Below, in pieces: positions 1 to 6,350 of a DNA stretch of 13,994 nt. This stretch comes from Polaromonas sp. (GTDB lineage Bacteria; Pseudomonadota; Gammaproteobacteria; Burkholderiales; Burkholderiaceae_C). Below the pieces are notes generated by a model. It had not been told where the DNA came from. It ran no database searches and saw only the letters and a program-made list of their open reading frames with translations. The stretch spans positions 1-13,994 of the forward strand of contig JACMQR010000114.1 in NCBI GenBank assembly GCA_014376885.1, read 5' to 3'. Position 1 is the first letter of the stretch; each line of letters begins with the position of its first letter. Both the position numbers and the translations under genes were made by a program.

Positions 1-641
1 CGCTGCAGGTGGTCGTCCAGCGTCTGGCCGCTCACCGCCTCGACCAGCCGCCCGAGCACATCGGTGGCCCGGCTGTATTCCCAGATGCTGCCCGGCTGGT
101 GCATCAGGGGAATGGCCGCCAGCACCCGGGAGAACTCGGCATTGCTGCGCTCGCGCGAGCCCATCTGCAGCGCCGTGTACTGGCGCTGCACCTCGGCCGA
201 GCCCAGGAATTCATAGCTCAGGCCGGCGGTGTGGCGCAGCAGGTCATGCACCGTGGCATCCCGCTCGACAGGATGCAGCGTGAGCTGGCCGTTGCGCTCG
301 CTGGCGACTTTCTGGTGGGCATATTCCGGCAGGTAGCGCGCCACCGGATCGGCCAGCAGCAGCCGGCCCTGCTCCATCAGCATCATCGCCGCCACCGACA
401 CCACCGGCTTGGTCATGGAGTAGATGCGAAAGATCGACTCCCGGGCCATCGGTATGCCGGCGTCCGGGTTCTGCATGCCCAGGCTTTCAAACAGCGCCAC
501 CTTGCCGCGCCGTGCCACCAGGGCGACGGCGCCGGGCAGGCGGCCGCTGGCGACTTCGGCGTGCAGCACCTTGACCAGCCGCTGCAGCCGGTCCGGGCAC
601 AGCCCCACCTCGGCGGCAGGCGCAAAATTGGTTTCGTTCAT
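1..641 (-). CDS. Serine hydrolase, beta-lactamase / family VIII esterase type (partial, C-terminus off the left edge)
   Basis: The first 213 residues are present; the gene runs off the window at base 1. The S-x-x-K motif is seen as SMTK at residues 75-78 (nucleophile Ser75, Lys78), inside the typical stretch 'FRIYSMTKP'. The second active-site motif appears as Y189-S190-R191. The YSx form, rather than the YxN of true class C beta-lactamases, and the absence of a signal peptide favour a cytoplasmic esterase or peptidase-like member of the Beta-lactamase (PF00144) family over a resistance enzyme. The substrate cannot be read from sequence. The ATG overlaps the stop of the upstream methionine synthase-like gene in an ATGA arrangement, so the two are probably co-transcribed and translationally coupled. 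The third motif (KTG/HxG type) lies outside the window. The family call is firm; the function is not. Confidence 0.88.
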   Translation of the reverse strand, partial: MNETNFAPAAEVGLCPDRLQRLVKVLHAEVASGRLPGAVALVARRGKVALFESLGMQNPDAGIPMARESIFRIYSMTKPVVSVAAMMLMEQGRLLLADPVARYLPEYAHQKVASERNGQLTLHPVERDATVHDLLRHTAGLSYEFLGSAEVQRQYTALQMGSRERSNAEFSRVLAAIPLMHQPGSIWEYSRATDVLGRLVEAVSGQTLDDHLQ

Positions 642-1549
642 GGCGCAGCCTCGGGCACCGTCGCGCCGTAGCGCTGACGCGCCAGGGCGGCGCCCTGCAC
701 CAGCGCCTGGAGCTTTTTCACCGCCACGTCCCGGTCCATCGGCGCCAGGCCGCAGTTGGTACACGCCAGCAGGCGGTTTTTCGGCACGTACTGCAGCGCC
801 TGGCCAATCGTGTCAGCCACCTGCTCGGGCGTTTCAATCTCGCTGCTGGCCACGTCGATCACGCCGACCATCACATCCTTGCCCTCCAGCAGCGCCGTCA
901 GATGCGGCGACACATGGGACTGGTAGCACTCCAGGCTGACTTGCTGGATGGCGCTTTTGGCCAGCGCCGGAAACACCGCTTCATACTGGCGCCACTCCTG
1001 GCCAAGCGGGGACTTCCAGTCGTTGTTGGCCTGGATGCCATAGCCGTAGCAGATGTGCACGGCGGTGGTGCAGGTTAGCCCCTGCGCGGCCCGCTCAAGC
1101 GTCTGCACGCCCCACTGGGCGGCGTCCTTCATGTAGACATTGAAGGCGGGCTCGTCGAACTTGATTTTGCGCGTCGTGTGGGCGCGCGGCGGCTGCGCTT
1201 CGGCGGCATGCACCCGGCCGCGCAGCCGGAGCGCGCTGACCACCTGCGGCACCATGGCGTCGTAGCGATTGTCCCGGATGCCCATCTTGACCTTGTGCCC
1301 GAAGTCGATGCCCTCGACCTGCTCCAAAAAGCCATGCACGAAATGCTGGCGCGACTGCTCGCCGTCGCCCATCACATCGAGACCGGCATCTTCTTGCGCC
1401 TTGATCCAGAGCAGCGTCGCATCGGCCTTGGCCTGTGCCAGCTCGGCGCCTTCGGCCTTCCACTGTGGCCAGAGCTTGTTGGTTTCCGACAGCCGGCCGG
1501 GCTTGGGCAGGCTGCCGGCAATCGAGGTGCTGGAAAGGGGAGGTGCCAT
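638..1549 (-). CDS. Core cobalamin-independent methionine synthase (MetE C-terminal/MesD-like), apparently internally deleted
   Basis: This 303-residue protein matches the catalytic, C-terminal half of MetE and the short 'core' methionine synthases (MesD-like), which transfer a methyl group to homocysteine. Visible residues: AGSLPKP at 11-17 (Ser13), GDGEQ at 61-65 (Glu64), DEPAF at 132-136 (Asp132), and zinc ligands His165 and Cys167 in HICYGYG, Glu207 in SLECY, and Cys266 in CTNCG. In MetE the stretch before the DEPA motif holds a strand with G-P-x-T and a helix. Here KIKF (128-131) runs straight into DEPAF, so about 45-50 residues are missing although the frame is intact. The start at 1549 is chosen because GGAGA lies 9 nt upstream and the protein then begins as the family does; a longer frame reaches 1627. 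The stop overlaps the next gene's ATG. MesD enzymes are reported to need MesX (DUF1852), and no such gene is visible here. Whether the product is active is doubtful. Confidence 0.85.
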   Translation of the reverse strand: MAPPLSSTSIAGSLPKPGRLSETNKLWPQWKAEGAELAQAKADATLLWIKAQEDAGLDVMGDGEQSRQHFVHGFLEQVEGIDFGHKVKMGIRDNRYDAMVPQVVSALRLRGRVHAAEAQPPRAHTTRKIKFDEPAFNVYMKDAAQWGVQTLERAAQGLTCTTAVHICYGYGIQANNDWKSPLGQEWRQYEAVFPALAKSAIQQVSLECYQSHVSPHLTALLEGKDVMVGVIDVASSEIETPEQVADTIGQALQYVPKNRLLACTNCGLAPMDRDVAVKKLQALVQGAALARQRYGATVPEAAP

Positions 1550-1653
1550 CAAAAATAGTCTCCAGGTTTGCGGGTTGCATCCAGTGCGCCGGCATTTTGC
1601 ACATCCGGCCTGGCCAGTGCGCCGCATGGCGGTTGCCGAAAATGGCTGCGGAT

Positions 1654-1693
1654 AAAAAAAAGCGCCAGGTCAATGTCGAGTCGGCCCTGGCGC
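1654..1693 (-). terminator. Rho-independent terminator (minus strand) about 105 nt before the methionine synthase-like gene
   Basis: The plus strand shows eight A (1654-1661), then GCGCCAGG (1662-1669) and its perfect complement CCTGGCGC (1686-1693), with a 16-nt loop. On the minus strand this is an 8-bp GC-rich stem followed directly by eight U. It lies in the 5' region of the gene starting at 1549, in the same orientation and after the fasciclin gene's own terminator, so it may end a short transcript or act as an attenuator. Confidence 0.7.
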
Positions 1694-1828
1694 GGCCTTC
1701 TTGGAGTGTGCCTGATGAAAACCCGGACCACCCTGGCGCAGGGACGCCCGGGCACTCATTTCGGCCACTAATTCTGCAGCTGGCCCTGCGAAAAGCAGGT
1801 GGCGCAGCGCACAGGCCCAGCTGACGTG

Positions 1829-1866
1829 AAAAAGCCTGGTGTGCAGCAGGACCGCACCCAGGCTTT
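1829..1866 (-). terminator. Rho-independent terminator of the fasciclin gene
   Basis: On the minus strand AAAGCCTGG (1866-1858) pairs with CCAGGCTTT (1839-1831). After a one-base bulge (1840) the stem continues with GTGC/GCAC (1841-1844 with 1854-1857) around a 9-nt loop, and the structure ends in a run of five U (1833-1829). It begins about 40 bases past the fasciclin stop codon. Confidence 0.8.
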
Positions 1867-1906
1867 CAGTCAAGACGCCGGCAGCAAGGCCGGGCAGCGC
1901 GCTGGC

Positions 1907-2461
1907 TTACTTGGGCAGCAGCACCTTGTCAACGACATGGATCACGCCGTTGGACTGGATCACATCGGCAATCGTCACCGTGGCCGAGCCGCCTTTTTCA
2001 TCCGTCACCATGACTTTGCCGCCTGCTGCGGTGGCTGTCAGGCTGCCGCCGGCCACCGTTTTCATGACGGCCTTGCCACCGCCGGCACTGATGGCCTTGG
2101 TGATCGCGGCCGCGTCCATCTTGCCGGACACGACGTGGTAGGTCAGGATGCCCGAGAGCATCGCCTTGTTTTCCGGCTTGAGCAGCGTGTCGACCGTGCC
2201 GGCCGGCAGGGCGGCGAATGCGGCATTGGTGGGCGCGAACACGGTGAACGGGCCGGGGCCCTTGAGGGTTTCAACCAGCCCGGCGGCCTTGTCGGCGGCC
2301 ACCAGGGTGGTGTGGTCCTTGGAATTGACCGCGTTGTCGATGATGTCCTTCGAGGGCAGCATGGACGCGCCGCCCACCATGACCTGCGCGAACGAGGCGG
2401 CTGCCGAGAGCGACAGGGCCAGCGCCAGGCCGATGGAGGCCAGTTTGTGTTTCGTGTGCAT
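1907..2461 (-). CDS. Secreted fasciclin (FAS1) domain protein
   Basis: The product is 184 residues with a Sec signal peptide: basic start (MHTKHK), hydrophobic core at about residues 8-22, and probable cleavage after A-S-F-A-Q (about residue 26). The rest is a single FAS1 domain (about 36-184) with the H1-like segment [11 protein letters not shown] (72-82), the LTYHVVSGK stretch (106-114) and the H2-like end [12 protein letters not shown] (172-183). Such proteins are periplasmic or secreted and are linked to adhesion or the cell surface; the ligand is unknown. The start at 2461 is preferred over an upstream in-frame ATG at 2512 because AAAGGA lies just upstream of it and the signal peptide begins there. 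The gene stands alone: purN ends 136 bp upstream and a terminator follows. The family call is secure, the biological role open. Confidence 0.93.
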   Translation of the reverse strand: MHTKHKLASIGLALALSLSAAASFAQVMVGGASMLPSKDIIDNAVNSKDHTTLVAADKAAGLVETLKGPGPFTVFAPTNAAFAALPAGTVDTLLKPENKAMLSGILTYHVVSGKMDAAAITKAISAGGGKAVMKTVAGGSLTATAAGGKVMVTDEKGGSATVTIADVIQSNGVIHVVDKVLLPK

Positions 2462-2597
2462 GTAAATCCTTTGAATTGAGGTTTTTTGAAGTCTCACACC
2501 GGCCCGAATCAAGATGGATTGAAGGCTGGCTGCAGTGAATACGCCGCGCCATGGTGGCCGGATTCAAACCAGCTCCATGACCCCACAGTTTTTAGGC

Positions 2598-3227
2598 TCA
2601 TGCGTGGCCAGCCCGGACCGTCTGCTGGCCAGCCGTGCCGGCGTCGACGCGGTGGGCAAAAAAGGACCGCACCGCCTGCGGATAGATCAGGTGCTCCTGG
2701 GTCAGGATGCGGGCGGCCAGCGTGTCGGCGGTGTCCCCGGGCAGCACCGGCACCGCCGCCTGCGCCAGGATACGGCCGTGGTCCAGCTCGCCCGTCACCT
2801 GGTGCACCGTGGTGCCCGCCACCATGCAGCCCATGTCGATGGCGCGCTGGTGGGTGTTCAGTCCGGCAAAGGCCGGCAGCAGCGACGGATGGATGTTGAC
2901 CAGTCGGCCCGCGTAATGCTGCACAAAGCCAGGCGTCAGGATGCGCATGAAGCCGGCCAGCACCAGCAGCTGCGGCGCATGGGGTTCCAGACAGGCCAGC
3001 AGCGCCGCCTCGAATGCATCGCGCGAGACGAAGTCGCGGTGCGGCACGGTGTGCGTGGCAATGCCCAGGCTGCGGGCCAGCGCCAGCCCCGGGGCGTCGG
3101 GCCGATTGCTGACCACCGCGGCAATCCGCACGCCGAGCCGGCCTTGCCAGTGTTCTTGCTGCGCGGCGCGGGCAATGGCCGCCATGTTCGAGCCGCTGCC
3201 TGAAATCAGGATCACGATGTTTTTCAT
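2598..3227 (-). CDS. purN: Phosphoribosylglycinamide formyltransferase PurN
   Basis: The 209-residue product matches the normal length of PurN, the cytoplasmic enzyme that formylates GAR with 10-formyl-tetrahydrofolate in the third step of purine synthesis. Visible motifs: the phosphate-binding loop LISGSGSNM (8-15) at the N-terminus, LAGFMRIL (90-97), and catalytic Asn111 and His113 in the conserved VNIHPSLLP stretch, with Asp149 in GELDHG as the third catalytic residue. 'AGLNTHQRAI' replaces the commoner 'GLHTH' style segment without loss of the catalytic residues. The start at 3227 gives the canonical MKNIVILISGSGSN opening. No Shine-Dalgarno sequence is evident before it. The gene is divergent from yceH, with 18 bp between start codons. 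Confidence 0.97.
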   Translation of the reverse strand: MKNIVILISGSGSNMAAIARAAQQEHWQGRLGVRIAAVVSNRPDAPGLALARSLGIATHTVPHRDFVSRDAFEAALLACLEPHAPQLLVLAGFMRILTPGFVQHYAGRLVNIHPSLLPAFAGLNTHQRAIDMGCMVAGTTVHQVTGELDHGRILAQAAVPVLPGDTADTLAARILTQEHLIYPQAVRSFFAHRVDAGTAGQQTVRAGHA

Positions 3228-3232
3228 TGTTC

Positions 3233-3242
3233 TAAGATTATC
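3233..3242. promoter_or_regulatory. Possible bidirectional, near-leaderless promoter between purN and yceH
   Basis: Only 18 bp (3228-3245) separate the two divergent start codons. Plus strand: TAAGAT (3233-3238) ends 7 nt before the yceH ATG. Minus strand: GATAAT (3242-3237, 5 of 6 to the sigma-70 consensus) ends 9 nt before the purN ATG. Neither gene has a Shine-Dalgarno sequence in the gap. No good -35 is seen on either strand, so the call is tentative; the real promoters could lie inside the opposite gene. Confidence 0.35.
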
Positions 3243-3245
3243 CCC

Positions 3246-3908
3246 ATGAGAATTTTGACCCCCCACGAAGCCCGCGTCCTGGCCACCCTGATGGAAAAAG
3301 CCCGCACCGTTCCCGACAGCTACCCGCTGTCGCTCAACACCCTGGTGCTCGGCTGCAACCAGAAAACCAGCCGCGACCCGGTGATGGACATCACCGAGCC
3401 CCAGGCGCAGGCGGCCCTGGACACGTTGAAAAAGCAAAGCCTGGTGTTCGAGGCCAGTTCGAGCCGCGTGACGCGCTTTGAGCATAATTTTCAGCGCGGC
3501 CTTGGCGTGAACGAGCCGCAGGCCGTGCTGCTCGGCCTGCTGATGCTGCGCGGTGCGCAAACGCCGGGCGAGCTGCGGCTGAGCAGCGAGCGCTGGTACA
3601 AGTTCGCAGACATCGCCAGCGTCGAGGACGCGCTGGCCGCGCTCAAGGCGCGCGGCGACGACAGCGGCGCGCCGATGGTCGTGCAACTGGCCAGGGCCCC
3701 CGGCATGCGCGAGCAGCGCTGGGCGCACCTGCTGTGCGGCGAGCTGGCCTTGTTGCCGCACCAGCTGGCCGGCGCCAGCGACGCGACCGGCGACCGCCAG
3801 GCAGAGCCGGTGTCGCTCGGCCAGGCCGAGCGCCTGCAGCAGCGCATCGACACCCTGGAGAGTCAGGTGGCCCAGCTTTACAAAGAGCTCGGATTGTCTC
3901 AAGCTTGA
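3246..3908 (+). CDS. yceH: YceH family protein (DUF480)
   Basis: The 220-residue protein has the DUF480 signature from the first residues: LTPHEARVLATLMEK (4-18), YPLSLNTLVLGCNQK (26-40) and TSRDPVM (41-47). The family folds as two winged-helix domains, here about 1-85 and 90-175, the second containing RGAQTPGELRLSSERWY (102-118). A charged, heptad-like C-terminal helix (about 190-216, rich in Q, E, L and R) suggests a coiled coil, as is common in the family. A role in nucleic acid binding is plausible from the fold, but the function is not established. The start codon is 18 bp from that of divergent purN and has no Shine-Dalgarno sequence. The stop codon lies within a TTGACA element that may serve the next gene. 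Confidence 0.93.
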   Translation: MRILTPHEARVLATLMEKARTVPDSYPLSLNTLVLGCNQKTSRDPVMDITEPQAQAALDTLKKQSLVFEASSSRVTRFEHNFQRGLGVNEPQAVLLGLLMLRGAQTPGELRLSSERWYKFADIASVEDALAALKARGDDSGAPMVVQLARAPGMREQRWAHLLCGELALLPHQLAGASDATGDRQAEPVSLGQAERLQQRIDTLESQVAQLYKELGLSQA

Positions 3909-3937
3909 CAGCTGGCGCCTGGCAGGCGTGCTAAAAA
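3905..3937 (+). promoter_or_regulatory. Candidate promoter with a palindrome for the acyl-CoA dehydrogenase pair
   Basis: A perfect -35 consensus TTGACA (3905-3910) overlaps the yceH stop. TGCTAAAAA (3929-3937) resembles an extended -10 (TG-n-TAAAAA). The distance between the hexamers is 21 bp, longer than ideal, so the extended -10 would have to carry recognition. Between them is the inverted repeat CGCCTG-G-CAGGCG (3916-3928), well placed for an operator. Transcription would start near 3944, about 15 nt before the ATG. Confidence 0.4.
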
Positions 3938-3958
3938 TAGGCAACTGGAGACCACACC

Positions 3959-5140
3959 ATGGATTTAGCATTCACCCCTGACGAACAAACATTTCGCGAA
4001 GAGATTCGCGCCTGGGTTCACGACAACTTGCCGGCGGACATTTCGCACAAGGTTCACCACGCCCTGCGCTTGTCAAAAGACGACATGCAGCGCTGGGCGA
4101 AGATTCTCGGCGCCAAAGGCTGGCTGGGCCACGGCTGGCCCACGGAGTTCGGCGGCCCCGGCTGGAATGCGGTGCAAAAGCACCTGTTTGAAGAAGAGTG
4201 CGCGCTCGCCGGCGCGCCGCGCGTCGTGCCGTTCGGCCCGGTGATGGTGGCGCCGGTGATCATGGCCTTTGGCACCCCGGAGCAGCAGCAGCGCTTTTTG
4301 CCCGGCATCGCCAGCGGCGAAGTCTGGTGGAGCCAGGGCTACAGCGAACCGGGCGCCGGCTCGGACCTGGCTTCGCTCAAGTGCAAGGCCGAGCGGCAGG
4401 GCGACAAATTCATCGTCAATGGCCAGAAAACCTGGACCACGCTGGGCCAGTATGGCGAATGGATTTTCTGCCTGGTGCGCACCAGCAGCGAAGGCAAGCC
4501 GCAAACCGGCATTTCGTTTTTGCTGATCGACATGACATCGCCCGGCGTCACGGTGCGGCCCATCAAGCTGCTCGATGGCGAGGTGGAAGTCAACGAGGTC
4601 TGGTTCGACAATGTCGAGGTGCCGGCGGACAACCTGATCGGCGAGGAAAACAAAGGCTGGACCTATGCCAAGCACCTGCTCAGCCACGAGCGCACCAACA
4701 TCGCCGATGTGAACCGCTCCAAGCGCGAGCTGGAGCGCTTAAAGCGCATCGCCAAGGCCGAAGGGGTGTACGACGACCTGCGCTTTCGCGATGAAATCGC
4801 CCGGCTCGAGGTCGATGTGGTGGCGCTGGAAATGCTCGTACTGCGCGTCCTGTCGGCCGAAAAGACCGGCAAGAATTCGCTCGACATTGCCGGCCTGCTC
4901 AAGATCCGGGGGAGTGAAATCCAGCAGCGCTATGGCGAGCTGATGATGCAGGCGGCCGGTCCGTACAGCCTGCCCTTCATCGAAGAAGCCATGGAAGCGG
5001 GCTGGCAGGGCGACTTTCCGGGCGGCGTGGTGGCCAACGCGCCCCTGGCCGGAACCTATTTCAACCTGCGCAAGACCACCATCTACGGCGGCTCGAACGA
5101 GGTGCAGCGCAACATCGTGTCCCAGGTCGTGCTCGGGTAA
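3959..5140 (+). CDS. Acyl-CoA dehydrogenase, large subunit (pimeloyl-CoA dehydrogenase PimC-like)
   Basis: The 393-residue protein has the full acyl-CoA dehydrogenase fold: N-terminal helices (about 1-118), a beta domain with QGYSEPGAGSDLASL (126-140) and the FNGQK/WTT-type stretch VNGQKTWTT (153-161), and a C-terminal helical domain. It would oxidise an acyl-CoA at C2-C3 with FAD and pass electrons to ETF. The usual catalytic Glu of the C-terminal Y-E-G motif is replaced by Gly (IYGGSNEVQ, Gly377). Glu244 in LLSHERTN sits where isovaleryl-CoA dehydrogenase carries its base, so it is the likely catalytic residue. The R-x-x-F-G and Q-x-x-G-G FAD motifs are missing here but present in the next gene, which fits a heteromeric enzyme. 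GGAG (3947-3950) is a good ribosome binding site. The substrate is unknown; dicarboxylic or bulky acyl-CoAs are plausible by analogy with PimCD. Confidence 0.92.
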   Translation: MDLAFTPDEQTFREEIRAWVHDNLPADISHKVHHALRLSKDDMQRWAKILGAKGWLGHGWPTEFGGPGWNAVQKHLFEEECALAGAPRVVPFGPVMVAPVIMAFGTPEQQQRFLPGIASGEVWWSQGYSEPGAGSDLASLKCKAERQGDKFIVNGQKTWTTLGQYGEWIFCLVRTSSEGKPQTGISFLLIDMTSPGVTVRPIKLLDGEVEVNEVWFDNVEVPADNLIGEENKGWTYAKHLLSHERTNIADVNRSKRELERLKRIAKAEGVYDDLRFRDEIARLEVDVVALEMLVLRVLSAEKTGKNSLDIAGLLKIRGSEIQQRYGELMMQAAGPYSLPFIEEAMEAGWQGDFPGGVVANAPLAGTYFNLRKTTIYGGSNEVQRNIVSQVVLG

Positions 5141-5169
5141 CTGAACCAGAATCAAAGAACGGATCAATC

Positions 5170-6285
5170 ATGGATTTCGATTTCACCGACGACCAGGAAT
5201 CGCTGCGCGACGCGACCCGCAAATGGGTCGACAAGGGCTACGACTTCGAGCGCCGCCGCGCCATCACCCGGGCTGGCGGATTTTCCCGCGACGCCTATGG
5301 CGAGCTGGCCGGGCTGGGCCTGACCGGGCTGTACATTGCCGAGGACGAGGGCGGGCTGGGCCTGGGGCCGGTCGAAGGCATGGTGATCATGGAAGAGCTA
5401 GGGCGCGGCATCGTGCTCGAGCCGTTTGCCCAGACCCTGATTGCCAGCGGCCTGCTGTCGGGCTACGCGCCGCCGGCCGTGCGCGCCGCCTGGCTGCCAA
5501 AAATCGCCTCCGGCGAAAGCCTGGTCGTGCTGGCCCACCAGGAACGCTCGGCACGCTTTCACATCGAAAAATGCGAGGCAAAAGCGGTTCATGTGCAAGG
5601 TGCATGGACATTGACTGCTACCAAAAGCATAGTACCGGCCGGTGACCAGGCCGACGCGTTCATCGTGCCGGCCCTGGCCGACGGACGCATGGCCTTGTTT
5701 CTGGTGGAGCGCGCGGCTGCCGGCGTGGTGACCCGCGGCTATGTCACCCAGGACGGCGCGCGCGCGGCCGAAGTCATGCTGGACAACGCGGCGGCGGAGC
5801 TGATCACGCTCGACGGCCTGACGGCGCTGGCGCATGGCGTGGACATCGGCATCGCCTGCGCCTGCGCCGAAGCGGTCGGCGTGATGGACCGGTCGCTGGC
5901 CGTCACGGCCGGGTACATGAACACGCGCAAGCAGTTCGGTGTGGTGATCAGCAGCTTTCAGGCGCTGCGCCACCGGCTGGCCGACATGAAGATGCAGCTC
6001 GAACTCGCCCGCTCGATGAGCTACTACGCCTCGCTCAAGCTCAATGCGCCGGCCGAGGAGCGCCGCTCGGCGCTGGCCCGGGCCAAGTACCAGCTCGGCG
6101 TGTCGATGCGCTTTGTCGGCCAGCAGGCGGTGCAGCTGCATGGCGGCATCGGCGTGACCGACGAATACATCGTCAGCCACTACTTCAAGAAGCTGACGCA
6201 GCTCGAGATCAGCTTTGGCGACACGCTGCACCACCTGGGCGAGGTATCGAGCCGCATGCAGGACACGGCGGGCGTGTTTGCCTGA
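5170..6285 (+). CDS. Acyl-CoA dehydrogenase, small subunit (PimD-like)
   Basis: This 371-residue acyl-CoA dehydrogenase family protein starts 29 bp after the large subunit, on the same strand and probably in the same operon. It has the N-terminal helical domain with GGLGLGPVEGMVIMEELGRG (61-80), a degenerate beta domain (the usual S-E-P-x-A-G-S-D is absent, replaced near 119-129 by VLAHQERSARF), and a well-kept C-terminal domain with RKQFG (253-257) and QLHGGIGVTDE (322-332), the motifs that hold FAD across a subunit interface. No catalytic Glu is evident: the C-terminal site reads LEISFGDTLHH (345-355) and the alternative site reads DIGIACACAEAVG (225-237). It therefore looks like the non-catalytic partner that completes the flavin site of the large subunit. 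A low-GC patch at 5611-5636 encodes TKSIVPAGDQ, a normal family segment. Confidence 0.9.
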   Translation: MDFDFTDDQESLRDATRKWVDKGYDFERRRAITRAGGFSRDAYGELAGLGLTGLYIAEDEGGLGLGPVEGMVIMEELGRGIVLEPFAQTLIASGLLSGYAPPAVRAAWLPKIASGESLVVLAHQERSARFHIEKCEAKAVHVQGAWTLTATKSIVPAGDQADAFIVPALADGRMALFLVERAAAGVVTRGYVTQDGARAAEVMLDNAAAELITLDGLTALAHGVDIGIACACAEAVGVMDRSLAVTAGYMNTRKQFGVVISSFQALRHRLADMKMQLELARSMSYYASLKLNAPAEERRSALARAKYQLGVSMRFVGQQAVQLHGGIGVTDEYIVSHYFKKLTQLEISFGDTLHHLGEVSSRMQDTAGVFA

Positions 6286-6299
6286 GCACCTGCCTGCTG

Positions 6300-6337
6300 C
6301 CATGCAAAAAGGGCCTTCGCGGGTCCTTTTTGCATGG
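6300..6337. terminator. Strong bidirectional terminator between convergent genes
   Basis: A 16-bp stem, 6300-6315 with 6322-6337, pairs throughout with a single G-U and has a 6-nt loop (TTCGCG). The arms contain AAAAA and TTTTT. It lies 14 bp after the small acyl-CoA dehydrogenase subunit and 13 bp from the stop of the convergent HNH gene, so it can serve both. Confidence 0.82.
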
Positions 6338-6350
6338 CGGCGCGCATTGT

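Larger units (their letters stand above)
1550..1906. other. Gene-free stretch upstream of the methionine synthase-like gene
   Basis: No reading frame here resembles a protein; the short open frames are by-products of high GC. The stretch holds two minus-strand intrinsic terminators (annotated separately at 1829-1866 and 1654-1693) and the Shine-Dalgarno GGAGA (about 1559-1563) of the methionine synthase-like gene. The roughly 135 bases between the terminators (1694-1828) could hold a promoter and an attenuated leader or a small RNA. I recognise no known riboswitch: nothing matches the SAH riboswitch core, which would be the natural candidate for a methionine-cycle gene. Confidence 0.6.

Noticed and set aside
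1..641. The serine hydrolase as a beta-lactam resistance gene.
   Set aside because: There is no signal peptide, the second motif is YSR instead of YxN, and the third motif lies outside the window. Esterase-like members of the family are more likely.
2541..2576. On the minus strand, GGTTTGAATCC followed by GGCCACCA looks like a tRNA T-arm with a CCA end.
   Set aside because: The T-arm-like stem can pair, but no acceptor, D or anticodon arm can be built from the flanking bases at the required distances.
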